A DNA stretch of 64,000 bases, taken from positions 434,001 through 498,000 of the forward strand of contig NZ_VJVZ01000002.1 of NCBI RefSeq assembly GCF_007097145.1. The letters run 5' to 3'. Below the pieces are notes generated by a model, which saw only the letters and a program-made list of their open reading frames with translations, did no database searches and was not told where the DNA came from. Origin of the DNA: Flavobacterium zepuense (GTDB lineage Bacteria > Bacteroidota > Bacteroidia > Flavobacteriales > Flavobacteriaceae). Positions within the stretch are counted from its first letter, which is position 1, and the number at the start of each line of letters is the position of its first letter. This document shows, piece after piece, positions 33,100 to 42,255 of the stretch. A program made the position numbers and the translations under genes.

Positions 33100-34476
33100 A
33101 TGAGAACCATCAATCAAAAAACGGGCAAAATCTTAAAGAGCATCGCATTGCTGATGGCTTTTTTAGCCGCCCCTACCCTACGGGCGCAGCAAGCCCAGGG
33201 GGAGGTGCTTACGCTAAAAGACGCCGTTAACTATGCGCTGAAAAATAAGGCCGATGCCAAAAAAGCAAAACTTGAGGTAGAGAATGCTGAGTACCAGATA
33301 CAGGAAGTACGCGCACGTGCATTGCCTAACATTGCAGGTAGTGCAGGCCTTACCTATAATCCTATACTACAACAAAATGCGTTACCTGGCGACTTTTTTG
33401 GAGCGCCGGGCACTACCATACTTGCTCCGTTGGGGCAAAAATGGACCAGCAACGCCGGGGTAAACCTTACTCAGACAATTTTTGACCAGGCTGTGTTTAC
33501 CGGCCTGCAGGCGGCACGTACCACCCGCGAGTTTTACCAGGTTAACGCCCAGCTTACTGAGGAGCAGGTTATAGAACGCGTGGCTAATAATTACTACCAG
33601 GTGTATGTGCAGCGCGAACAGCTAAGGGTTTTAGACAGTACCTATAAGAATACCGAGGAGGTGCGCAACGTGATTAAAGGCCAGTTTGATAACGGGCTTG
33701 CACGTAAAATAGACCTTGACAGGATGACGGTTAACCTTAGCAACATTAACACACAGCGCCAAACGCTTATCAATGCAGTAGCGTTACAGGAAAACACTTT
33801 AAAGTTTTATATGGGAATGCCTATAGAAACCCCTATCGTGATCCCGGATACGCAGTTTACGGTTACACCATTAAACTTGGAAGAAATGCCGGATACAACT
33901 ATAAGATCAGAGTATCAATTGCTGAAAAAGCAGGAAAAATTGTACTACTATAACAGGAAAGCCATTGTTGCAGAGTATTACCCGTCATTATCTATGAGTG
34001 CAGGATATAACTATTTGGGTCAGGGCCCGGAAATGCCGTGGTTTAAAAAACCGGCAGATGGCGTATACTGGACCGATTATTCTACCATAAGCGCCAATCT
34101 TAAAATTCCTATTTTCAGCGGTTTTGGTACGCGTGCCCGTGTAAGGCAAGCTACTATAGACCTTAAAAAGACCGAAGAGGACATTAAGGATACTAAACTG
34201 TCTTTAGACAGGGACTATAAAAATGCGGCTACCCAGATTAAAAACAGCCTTATTACCATAAGCAACCAAAGGGAAAACGTAAAACTGGCTAAAGAAGTAA
34301 TGGATGACACCCAAAACAACTACCAAAACGGGCTTGCCACACTTACCGACCTTTTAGATGCAGAAAACTCATATATAGAAGCCCAAAACAATTATACCAA
34401 TGCACTGCTTGACTTTAAACTGGCCGAAGTGCAGCTTATAAAAGCCAAAGGCGAACTTAAAACACTAACTAATTAA
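33100..34476 (+). CDS. TolC-family outer-membrane efflux channel
   Basis: This 458-residue protein has a signal peptide ending near TLRAQQ. It has two homologous halves each with long coiled helices and short outer-membrane strands, typical of TolC/OprM (for example LTLKDAVNYALKNK at the start and NYQNGLATLTDLLDAENSYIEAQNN-type sequence near the end, a family hallmark of N-G-x-x-x-x-x-D-L-L-x-A). It forms the trimeric exit duct of the tripartite pump with the next two genes. No lipobox is seen. Gaps of 9 and 38 bp link the three genes as an operon. Confidence 0.92.
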   Translation: MRTINQKTGKILKSIALLMAFLAAPTLRAQQAQGEVLTLKDAVNYALKNKADAKKAKLEVENAEYQIQEVRARALPNIAGSAGLTYNPILQQNALPGDFFGAPGTTILAPLGQKWTSNAGVNLTQTIFDQAVFTGLQAARTTREFYQVNAQLTEEQVIERVANNYYQVYVQREQLRVLDSTYKNTEEVRNVIKGQFDNGLARKIDLDRMTVNLSNINTQRQTLINAVALQENTLKFYMGMPIETPIVIPDTQFTVTPLNLEEMPDTTIRSEYQLLKKQEKLYYYNRKAIVAEYYPSLSMSAGYNYLGQGPEMPWFKKPADGVYWTDYSTISANLKIPIFSGFGTRARVRQATIDLKKTEEDIKDTKLSLDRDYKNAATQIKNSLITISNQRENVKLAKEVMDDTQNNYQNGLATLTDLLDAENSYIEAQNNYTNALLDFKLAEVQLIKAKGELKTLTN

Positions 34477-34485
34477 ATCCTTGTC

Positions 34486-35547
34486 ATGAAAAAAGTATTA
34501 TATATAGTTATAGGCGTTGCCGTAATAGGGCTAATTGCTTACATACTAACCAACAATAAAAAGAAGAACGAAGCCGAGACCGAACTTATCTCTAAAAAGA
34601 ATGCTACGGTTGCGGTAAGGATAGCTACCGTTAAAAACGAAGTACCTAACCTTGATTATACAACTAACGGTACGTTTGCACCGTCACAGGAGTTAAGCTT
34701 TCCGGCAGAAAATAGTGGCCGTGTAATTAAAGTATTGGTAGATGAAGGCGACAGAGTGCGCATAGGCCAGGTGCTTGCGGTTATAAAAGGCGACCAGCTT
34801 AACATACAGCTTCAAAATACAAAAGCAGCTTACGAAAATGCAAAGGCAGATAGCCAGCGCTATGAAAATGCTTTTAAAACAGGTGGTGTTACAAAGCAAC
34901 AGCTGGATCAGGCAAAATTATCACTTACCAATGCTAAGGCACAGTATGATGCAGCCCGTATTAACGTAGGCGATGCCAGCATAAAATCAAGCATTAACGG
35001 TATTGTAAACATGCGTAACATAGAGCCGGGTAGCGTAGTAGCTCCTGGTACTGTTTTGTTTGAGCTTGTAAATGTATCTACCCTTAAACTTAAGGTAAAT
35101 GTAGATGAACAACACGTTGCAGGCCTTAAAGTAGGCAACACCATTAAGGTAAAAGCAAGTGTTTATCCTGATAAAGAGTTTAGCGGCAAAATTACGTTTA
35201 TTGCCCCTAAGGCAGACGGTTCGCTTAACTTCCCAGTAGAAATTGAAGTTGCCAACAATCCTGACAACGAGCTTAAAGCCGGTATGTACGGAACAGCAAC
35301 CTTTGGCAGTAATTCTGCTCAAAAAGCGGCTATTAAAACCATACCTCGCACTGCATTTGTTGGTGGTGTAGCAGGCAACCAGGTATTTGTAGTTAAAGAC
35401 AGCACTGCGCGTATGGTTAAAATTGTATCAGGACGCATATTTGGCGACCAGGTAGAAGTGCTTAACGGCCTTAACGAAGGCGAAGTTGTTGTAACCAGCG
35501 GACAGATAAACCTAACCGACGGTACTAAAGTAAACACAATTAAATAA
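34486..35547 (+). CDS. RND efflux periplasmic adaptor (membrane fusion protein)
   Basis: This 353-residue protein has a single N-terminal membrane anchor (about residues 4-22, LYIVIGVAVIGLIAYIL) rather than a lipobox. It is followed by a barrel-sandwich (biotinyl-lipoyl-like) domain in two halves (VIKVLVDEGDRVRIGQVLAVIKG and SSINGIVNMRNIEPGSVVAPG, each quoted only in part), a short alpha-hairpin between them, a beta-barrel and membrane-proximal domain. It bridges the inner-membrane RND pump and TolC channel. The short hairpin (about residues 105-160) is normal for Bacteroidota members. It lies 9 bp after tolC. Confidence 0.92.
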   Translation: MKKVLYIVIGVAVIGLIAYILTNNKKKNEAETELISKKNATVAVRIATVKNEVPNLDYTTNGTFAPSQELSFPAENSGRVIKVLVDEGDRVRIGQVLAVIKGDQLNIQLQNTKAAYENAKADSQRYENAFKTGGVTKQQLDQAKLSLTNAKAQYDAARINVGDASIKSSINGIVNMRNIEPGSVVAPGTVLFELVNVSTLKLKVNVDEQHVAGLKVGNTIKVKASVYPDKEFSGKITFIAPKADGSLNFPVEIEVANNPDNELKAGMYGTATFGSNSAQKAAIKTIPRTAFVGGVAGNQVFVVKDSTARMVKIVSGRIFGDQVEVLNGLNEGEVVVTSGQINLTDGTKVNTIK

Positions 35548-35549
35548 CT

Positions 35550-35573
35550 GCCCCCTAACCCCCCAAAGGGGAA
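35550..35573. repeat. Small GC-rich intergenic repeat within the efflux operon
   Basis: GCCCCCTAACCCCCCAAAGG followed by GGAA between the adaptor stop and the RND ATG, with hairpin CCCC-AAA-GGGG (35561-35571). The CCCCTAACCCCC...GGGG type is known to me as a dispersed repeat in this phylum. It may act as a processing or attenuation hairpin lowering RND expression relative to tolC/adaptor. Confidence 0.6.
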
Positions 35574-35585
35574 TAAAAGTAGAAA

Positions 35586-38500
35586 ATGAAAATAGCAGAA
35601 ATATCCATAAAACGGCCAACGCTTATTATAGTGTTGTTCATTATACTCACGCTGGGAGGGCTTTTTAGCTACAGCAGCCTGAGCTACGAGCTTATCCCCA
35701 AGTTCGAGATCAATGTGGTAACTATTACTACCGTATACCCCGGTGCATCGCCCGGCGAGGTAGAAAACACCGTAACCAAAAAGATAGAAGATGCGGTATC
35801 ATCGCTGGAGCTGGTTAAAAAGGTAGAATCTAAATCATACGAAAGCTTATCAGTTGTAATGGTAACGCTGGAGGCTGAAGCCGATGCCGACTACTCCCTT
35901 AACGATGCCCAGCGTAAGATAAACGCCATTGAGAAAGATTTACCGGAGGATGTAGACCCACCTTCGTTAAGTAAATTCTCCCTGAGCGACTTGCCTATCA
36001 TTACTATAGGAGCAACATCTAAAATGGACGAGGTTGCCTTTTATGACCTACTTGACAAAAAGATTGAGCCTATACTTGCCCGTGTAAACGGGGTGGCACA
36101 GGTAAACCTTGTGGGTGGTGAAGAGCGTGAAATACAGGTAAGCCTGGATCAGGACAAGCTAAAAGGCTACGGCCTTTCGATACCCGAAGTACAATCGGCT
36201 ATCATCAGCTCTAACCTTGATTTCCCTACCGGTAACATCCAAACGAGGGAAAACTCTATGCTGGTACGTTTATCCGGTAAATACAAAAATGTAGAAGAGA
36301 TGCGCAGCCTTGTGGTATCGTCTAAAAACGGTATACAGATACGCCTCGGCGAAATTGCCGATGTGCAGGATTCGCAAAAAGAAGTAGAAAAAATATCGCG
36401 TGTAGACAGTAACGGCGCTATCATCCTCCAGATCATCAAACAAACTGATGCCAATGCCGTATCGGTAAGTGAGGAGATCCAGGCAGCGGTTAAAAAGATA
36501 GAAAAGGATTATGCAGCCAACGGCCTTAAACTTCAAATTGCCGATGATAGCAGTGAATTTACCCTTACTGCGGCAGATAATGTAATACACGATTTGTTCA
36601 TTGCGGTGTTCCTTGTGGCCTTTGTAATGTTGTTCTTCCTTCACAGTATACGTAATGCGTTTATTGTAATGGTATCTATACCGGCATCGCTTATAGCAAC
36701 ATTTATAGGTATTTACCTTATGGGCTATACGCTAAACTTAATGAGTTTACTTGGCTTATCTCTTGTGGTAGGTATCCTTGTGGATGATGCCATTGTGGTA
36801 CTGGAAAACATTTACCGCCACATGGAAATGGGCAAGAACCGTGTACGCGCCGCTTATGATGGTACTGCCGAGATAGGTTTTACCGTAACGGCCATTACCA
36901 TAGTAATCATCGTAGTATTCCTGCCAATTGCAATGAGTACAGGCCTAGTATCTAACATTATATCGCAGTTTTGTGTCACCGTAGTAATTGCAACGGCGCT
37001 ATCATTATTATCGTCGTTCACGCTTATACCGTGGCTTTCATCACGTTTTGGTAAACTGGAGCACTTAACCGGCAAAAATTTATTTGAAAGGATCATCCTT
37101 GGTTTTGAAAGAGGCCTTGACAAATTTACCCATTGGGTAACTGATATCCTTAAATGGTGTATTGCATCGCGCTCACATAAAGTGATTACTTTAATTATTG
37201 TAGTTGTAATGTTCTTTGGCTCTATAGGTCTTTTAATGGCTGGCTTTATTGGTGGTGAGTTCTTCCCTAAGTTAGACAGGGGCCAGTTCCTTGTACAAAT
37301 GGAGCTGCCTAAAGATGCATCGGTAGAGCAATCCAACTTCATCGCTCAAAAAGCAGAAGAATACCTTAGAAACAAGCCGGAAGTTACAGGTGTTATTACA
37401 ACCGTTGGGCAAACCAGCGAGGGTATGGGTGCAACGCAATCTACCGCTTACAAAGGCGAGATAAAAGTAACCCTTGTTGATGCCGAAGAGCGTGACGACA
37501 ATACGTTTGTATTTGCCGCTAAGGTTAAACGCGACCTGGAGCAAAAACTGGTAGGTGCAAAAATTAAAACCGTACCGGTAAGTATAATGGGTGGTGCCGA
37601 TGAAGCTCCTATCTCATTAACCGTAACGGGTCCGGATTTAGAATCTGCATCAAAATTCGCATCCGAAGCCGCTAAAAAGCTGGCTACAGTACCGGGTGCT
37701 ACAGCAATTAAACTAACTAACGAAGGTGGTAGCCCAGAGGTTAACGTACAGGTAGACCGCGATAAAATGTCGTCTCTTGGCTTATCGCTTCAAACGGTAG
37801 GACTTACCATGCAAACTGCCTTTAATGGTAATACCGATGGTAAATTCCGCGCCGGGGAGTATGAGTACGATATCAACATCCGTTTTAACGAATACAACCG
37901 TTCTAATATTAACGATGTAAAAGACCTTGTATTTATTAATGATGCAGGCCAGCAGATAAAACTATCGCAGTTTGCCGATGTTACCGAAAGTTCGGGGCCG
38001 AGCTTCCTTGAGCGTAGGGATAAGAGTGCATCGGTAACCATACAGGCACAAACTGCAGGCCGCGCCAGTGGTACGGTAGCACAGGAATGGGAAGCCAATT
38101 ATCTTGTAAAAATGCAAAAACCAACAGGCGTAAACTACGTTTGGGGTGGCGATATGGAAAACCAGAGCGAAGGTTTTGGTACGCTTGGTATTGCGCTACT
38201 TGCCGCTATTATATTGGTGTACCTTGTAATGGTAGGGCTTTATAACAGTTTTGTATACCCGTTTGTGGTATTGTTCTCAATACCGCTATCATTTATTGGG
38301 GCTCTGCTTGCATTAGCGTTAACAAACAACTCGCTTAACATCTTTACCATATTAGGGGTTATTATGCTTATCGGGCTTGTGTGTAAGAACGCGATATTAC
38401 TTGTAGACTTTACCAACCACCGTAAGGAAGAAGGTGAAAGTACCTACAACGCTCTTATACAGGCCAACCACGCCCGTTTAAGGCCTATCCTTATGACAAC

Positions 38501-38765
38501 TATTGCGATGGTTTTTGGTATGATACCAATTGCCCTTGCAACAGGTGGTGCCGCACAAATGAATAACGGGCTTGCATGGGTAGTTATTGGTGGATTAACA
38601 AGTTCACTCTTCCTTACCTTAATTATTGTACCGGTGGTGTACTCTATCTTTGACGGACTTATACGCAGGTGGAGCAAAAAAGATCCGCCTAAATATGACG
38701 AACTTATGGTTGCTGATTATAAGCATACCGAACTTAGTGATGACGGTTTTACCGCTAAACACTAA
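35586..38765 (+). CDS. RND-family efflux pump, HAE1-type permease
   Basis: This 1059-residue protein has the 12-helix RND layout: helix 1 at residues 10-30, a large periplasmic loop, six helices (about 335-545), a second loop and six more helices (about 860-1030). The proton relay aspartates are Asp400-Asp401 in GILVDDAIVVLEN. Repeated motif HARLRPILMTTIAMVFGMIP in the second half is typical. Charged residues and length point to hydrophobe/amphiphile export (HAE1, AcrB-like) rather than heavy-metal export. It works with the adjacent TolC and adaptor as a trimeric proton-driven pump. A strong terminator follows. Confidence 0.94.
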   Translation: MKIAEISIKRPTLIIVLFIILTLGGLFSYSSLSYELIPKFEINVVTITTVYPGASPGEVENTVTKKIEDAVSSLELVKKVESKSYESLSVVMVTLEAEADADYSLNDAQRKINAIEKDLPEDVDPPSLSKFSLSDLPIITIGATSKMDEVAFYDLLDKKIEPILARVNGVAQVNLVGGEEREIQVSLDQDKLKGYGLSIPEVQSAIISSNLDFPTGNIQTRENSMLVRLSGKYKNVEEMRSLVVSSKNGIQIRLGEIADVQDSQKEVEKISRVDSNGAIILQIIKQTDANAVSVSEEIQAAVKKIEKDYAANGLKLQIADDSSEFTLTAADNVIHDLFIAVFLVAFVMLFFLHSIRNAFIVMVSIPASLIATFIGIYLMGYTLNLMSLLGLSLVVGILVDDAIVVLENIYRHMEMGKNRVRAAYDGTAEIGFTVTAITIVIIVVFLPIAMSTGLVSNIISQFCVTVVIATALSLLSSFTLIPWLSSRFGKLEHLTGKNLFERIILGFERGLDKFTHWVTDILKWCIASRSHKVITLIIVVVMFFGSIGLLMAGFIGGEFFPKLDRGQFLVQMELPKDASVEQSNFIAQKAEEYLRNKPEVTGVITTVGQTSEGMGATQSTAYKGEIKVTLVDAEERDDNTFVFAAKVKRDLEQKLVGAKIKTVPVSIMGGADEAPISLTVTGPDLESASKFASEAAKKLATVPGATAIKLTNEGGSPEVNVQVDRDKMSSLGLSLQTVGLTMQTAFNGNTDGKFRAGEYEYDINIRFNEYNRSNINDVKDLVFINDAGQQIKLSQFADVTESSGPSFLERRDKSASVTIQAQTAGRASGTVAQEWEANYLVKMQKPTGVNYVWGGDMENQSEGFGTLGIALLAAIILVYLVMVGLYNSFVYPFVVLFSIPLSFIGALLALALTNNSLNIFTILGVIMLIGLVCKNAILLVDFTNHRKEEGESTYNALIQANHARLRPILMTTIAMVFGMIPIALATGGAAQMNNGLAWVVIGGLTSSLFLTLIIVPVVYSIFDGLIRRWSKKDPPKYDELMVADYKHTELSDDGFTAKH

Positions 38766-38786
38766 AATTATTAATTCAGTTCCTTC

Positions 38787-38816
38787 AAAAACCCCAACTC
38801 AGTTTGGGGTTTTTTC
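38787..38816 (+). terminator. Terminator of the efflux operon
   Basis: AAAAACCCCAA (38787-38797), loop CTCAG, TTTGGGGTTTTTT. This is a strong stem with a T-run. Confidence 0.92.
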
Positions 38817-38929
38817 ATTGATATAAGTAACTAATTGCATTAAAATTTTTAATGTATAAAATAATTTTAAGAAAATTTTAAGGCTTTCGCAAAACAGGCA
38901 TTGATTCTTAATTTTATTTAGAATAATTA

Positions 38930-38969
38930 AAAATAGTATTGCGTAATACTATTTTGGTTTTTACATTTG
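38930..38969 (+). promoter_or_regulatory. TonB-receptor promoter with perfect 11-bp inverted repeat
   Basis: TTG (38939-38941), 20-nt spacer, TACATTTG (38962-38969) is a full promoter. AAAATAGTATT-GCGT-AATACTATTTT (38930-38955) is a perfect palindrome covering the -33 element. A bound dimer would block RNA polymerase, as expected for an iron-responsive repressor, but the site does not match the standard Fur box. Confidence 0.78.
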
Positions 38970-38990
38970 TGCCACCATAAATCCACACAA

Positions 38991-41435
38991 ATGAACACAA
39001 ATATTTTAAAAAATGTAATTTTTAGTATAACCCTGCTGTTCTCATTGACGACATGGGCGCAGGACAGGGCTACGCTAACAGGTACTATTAACCTAAGCGG
39101 CAACACTCCGGCCGAAAATATTTCGGTAGCGCTTAAAGGCACTTCGCACGGTGCTATTACCAATGCACAGGGCCAGTATGAAATTAAAAATGTAAAGCCG
39201 GGCACCTATACCTTAAGGATTGCTGCCATTGGCATTACACCTGTAGAAGAAAGTGTAACGCTGGCTTCCGGCGAAAAACAAATAAAAGACTTTACCCTTT
39301 CCGAAAGTCAGGAACAACTTAATGAGGTGGTTATTAACGGTAACGCAAACAGGTTTGCAAGGACTAAAAGCGATATCGTTTCTAAAATGCCCTTAAAAGA
39401 TATTGAGAATCCGCAAGTTTATAATACCGTTACTGCTGAACTTTTAAAAGAACAGGTAGTTACTAATTTTGAGGATGCCCTTAAAAACGTACCTGGCTTA
39501 GATAAGCTTTGGGAATCAACAGGCCGTGGCGGCGATGGCGCAGGTTACTTTTCACTTCGCGGTTTTGCCGTTCAACCAACTATGGTTAACGGTTTGCCAA
39601 GTATAACAAACGGTAGTCCGGATCCTCAGAATGTTGAACGTATTGAGGTTTTGAAAGGCCCATCGGGAACTTTATTTGGCGGTACGCTAACCTCTTATGG
39701 TGGCCTTATAAACATTACCACTAAAAAGCCTTATGATGCCTTTGGTGGAAATATATCGTACACAGGCGGTACCTACGGATTAAACCGTTACACTCTTGAT
39801 GTTAATACACCATTAAACGAAGATAAAACAGCAGCGGTAAGGCTTAATGCGGCGTACCACACGGAGAATAGCTTTCAGGACGCAGGTTTCAGGAAATCGT
39901 TTTTCGTAGCACCATCCCTGTTTTACAAACCCAGCGAAAAGCTAACATTTTATGTAAATACCGAATTTTACAACAACAGGGGTACCAACCAGACAATGTT
40001 GTTCTTAGACAGGGGCGCCGAATTAAGGGTTCATAACATAGATGAGCTTAAATACGACAACAAGCGTTCTTACACAGGTAACGACCTATATATGAACACG
40101 CCTACTTTCAGCCTTCAGGCGCAAATGAATTACAAGATCAACGAGCATTGGACATCTCAAACAGTGTTTTCAAGAACATCGGCCAAATCAGACGGTTACT
40201 ATTCATACCTTTATGAAGGTACACAGTATACCGATGTTACCGATGGTATCGTTCTTGGCCGCTACATAAGCAAACAAAACTCTGAAACATACGGAACCGA
40301 TATCCAGCAGAACTTTATTGGCGACTTTAACCTAGGCCAGTTTAGGAACAGGATCATTGTAGGTGTTGATTACTTTAACCGCAACACCGTAAACAATAGT
40401 AGCAGCTATGTAGGTAACGGAAGCATTTATATAGGCGATAACCTGCAACAGTTTAATGAGCTTGTTCTTGGTATTACAGATCCTACCCAGTATGTAGATG
40501 AAACCGGAGTTCTTAACCAGGCAGGCACCGATGCTCTTATTGCAGGCACCCCTATCAGCCCATTAAAAACTAAAGAGGAGATATTTAGTGCTTATGCATC
40601 GGATGTATTTAACATTACACCGGCAATATCGGCAATGGCAAGTTTAAGGGTTGACCGTTTTTCTAACAAAGGCAACATCAACGTAAGCGAAGACGACTAT
40701 AACCAAACGGCTTTTTCTCCTAAATTTGGCCTTGTGTATCAGCCAATATTAGATAAGGTGTCAATCTTCGCTAATTACATGAATGGCTTTAGCAATGTTG
40801 CACCTGTTATTACAGGTAGCCGTACCTTTACTTTTGAAGCAGAACAAGCCAACCAGTTTGAGGTAGGTACTAAATTAAACCTGCTAAACGACCGTATTAC
40901 AGCTACATTTAGCTATTACGATATTAAGGTAGATAACACCGTATTAGAGATCATTCCGCAGGTTGAATATACACAGGGCGGTAAACGTTACAGCAAAGGT
41001 TTTGAAGCGAGCCTTGCGGCAAACCCTATAGATGGCCTAAACGTTATTGCCGGATACAGCTACAACGACAGCGAATTAACGGCGAGTACAGCTACCGACG
41101 AATTTGCTAACAGGAGGCCGGAAAGTGCAGGCCCGCAAAACCTTGTTAACTTTTGGGCAAGCTACAGGTTCCAGAATGCTACTTTAAAAGGTTTTGGACT
41201 TGGTTTTGGTGGTAACTATGCCAGCGAGAACAAGATATTTAACCGAACGCTTGCAGGTACCTTTACCCTGCCGGAATATACTGTGCTAAATGCATCGGCT
41301 TTTTACACTGAAAAAGCCTTTACCATTACACTTAAATTAGATAACATTACCGACAAGGATTACTACAAAGGCTGGTCTACTATAAGCCCGCAGAAACCAC
41401 GCATTTTTGCAGCTAACCTTACCTACAATTTCTAA
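38991..41435 (+). CDS. TonB-dependent siderophore-type receptor
   Basis: This 814-residue outer-membrane receptor starts at ATG 38991; a GTG further up lies in the promoter region. The signal peptide ends at TTWAQD. Then follow a CarboxypepD_reg-like domain (about residues 24-105), the TonB plug (about 125-250: ALKNVPGLDKLW, FSLRGFAVQPTMVNG, VERIEVLKGPSGTLFG) and a 22-strand barrel ending in Phe (ANLTYNF). The R-G-F-x-x-Q-P-T plug is characteristic of siderophore receptors (FhuA/FpvA/FptA type). The downstream DUF4198 and PepSY genes and the AraC gene support ferric-siderophore uptake. The ligand is not predictable. Confidence 0.92.
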   Translation: MNTNILKNVIFSITLLFSLTTWAQDRATLTGTINLSGNTPAENISVALKGTSHGAITNAQGQYEIKNVKPGTYTLRIAAIGITPVEESVTLASGEKQIKDFTLSESQEQLNEVVINGNANRFARTKSDIVSKMPLKDIENPQVYNTVTAELLKEQVVTNFEDALKNVPGLDKLWESTGRGGDGAGYFSLRGFAVQPTMVNGLPSITNGSPDPQNVERIEVLKGPSGTLFGGTLTSYGGLINITTKKPYDAFGGNISYTGGTYGLNRYTLDVNTPLNEDKTAAVRLNAAYHTENSFQDAGFRKSFFVAPSLFYKPSEKLTFYVNTEFYNNRGTNQTMLFLDRGAELRVHNIDELKYDNKRSYTGNDLYMNTPTFSLQAQMNYKINEHWTSQTVFSRTSAKSDGYYSYLYEGTQYTDVTDGIVLGRYISKQNSETYGTDIQQNFIGDFNLGQFRNRIIVGVDYFNRNTVNNSSSYVGNGSIYIGDNLQQFNELVLGITDPTQYVDETGVLNQAGTDALIAGTPISPLKTKEEIFSAYASDVFNITPAISAMASLRVDRFSNKGNINVSEDDYNQTAFSPKFGLVYQPILDKVSIFANYMNGFSNVAPVITGSRTFTFEAEQANQFEVGTKLNLLNDRITATFSYYDIKVDNTVLEIIPQVEYTQGGKRYSKGFEASLAANPIDGLNVIAGYSYNDSELTASTATDEFANRRPESAGPQNLVNFWASYRFQNATLKGFGLGFGGNYASENKIFNRTLAGTFTLPEYTVLNASAFYTEKAFTITLKLDNITDKDYYKGWSTISPQKPRIFAANLTYNF

Positions 41436-41442
41436 TAAATTT

Positions 41443-41470
41443 AAGCTCCTTAATTATTAAGGGGCTTTTA
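41443..41470 (+). terminator. Hairpin after the TonB receptor
   Basis: AAGCTCCTTAA (41443-41453), loop TTA, TTAAGGGGCTT (41457-41467), then TTA. One wobble pair and a short T-tail suggest partial read-through into the two genes downstream. Confidence 0.7.
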
Positions 41471-41508
41471 CAATTTACCGTATCTCAAATTTGTTAAATT
41501 GCAACAAC

Positions 41509-42246
41509 ATGAAAAAGTATCTTTTTTTATTGCTAATGATAGTTGCCTCAGGCAATGCTTTTGCCCATTTTATGTGGGTAGAAACCAACCCTACCGGCAA
41601 AATAAACCAAAAACAGGAAGTAAAGGTTTTCTTTGGCGAATATACCTACGGGCTTCAGGAAAAAGTTGCTGGGGAAGCGTTTGCTAAAATGAAAAATTTT
41701 GAAGTTTGGGCCGTGGCACCTAACGGTGAGAAAACCATTTTGCAATTACAGCCGGGCGAATTATACTATAGTGCCTACTTTATACCAAAAACTAACGGCA
41801 CGTATACCATAGTGCTTAACAACAATAAAATTGATGTGATAGATTATACGCAGTATGATTTTGGCATCTTTAAAACGCATTACCATGCTACGGTAAAAAC
41901 CGAGATAGGTGGCAAGCCAACCGAAACCGCTGCTGTAAATGCAGACGGGCTTACCGTTGTAGATGCTACTGCTAAAGAAGCTAAAGCAAAAGGAGAAACC
42001 ACCCTTAAAATTTTATACAAAGGCCAGCCCATTAAAGAGGCAGAGGTAACTGTTTTTGTAGCCGACCAGTGGTCTAAAAAATTGTATACTGATGCTAATG
42101 GAGTTGTGAAATTCACAAAGCCCTGGGATACAAAATATGTAGTAGAAGTTACTAAAAAAGAACAAGTGCCGGGTAAATATAACGGTAAGGATTATCAGTT
42201 TATATGGCATTGTGCCACCTACACCCTACCTTTGGCTAAAAATTAG
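41509..42246 (+). CDS. DUF4198-domain periplasmic protein
   Basis: This 245-residue protein starts at ATG 41509. A signal peptide ends near GNAFAHF. The mature N-terminus HFMWVETNPTGK is typical of the DUF4198 family, whose members often begin with a His followed by aromatic residues after cleavage and occur beside metal-uptake receptors. Two beta-sandwich halves follow (about residues 20-130 and 140-245), including a transthyretin-like YKGQPIKEAEVTVFV segment. It sits between the TonB receptor and the PepSY protein (9 bp before the latter). It may hold metal or siderophore in the periplasm; this is inferred from context only. Confidence 0.8.
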   Translation: MKKYLFLLLMIVASGNAFAHFMWVETNPTGKINQKQEVKVFFGEYTYGLQEKVAGEAFAKMKNFEVWAVAPNGEKTILQLQPGELYYSAYFIPKTNGTYTIVLNNNKIDVIDYTQYDFGIFKTHYHATVKTEIGGKPTETAAVNADGLTVVDATAKEAKAKGETTLKILYKGQPIKEAEVTVFVADQWSKKLYTDANGVVKFTKPWDTKYVVEVTKKEQVPGKYNGKDYQFIWHCATYTLPLAKN

Positions 42247-42255
42247 CAGCAGCCT

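Noticed and set aside
38967..38990. GTG start for the TonB receptor
   Set aside because: It overlaps the TACATTTG promoter element. ATG 38991 gives a normal signal peptide. The same logic removed TTG starts at 24300, 31751, 41491 and 51620, which lie in or beside -7-like sequence.
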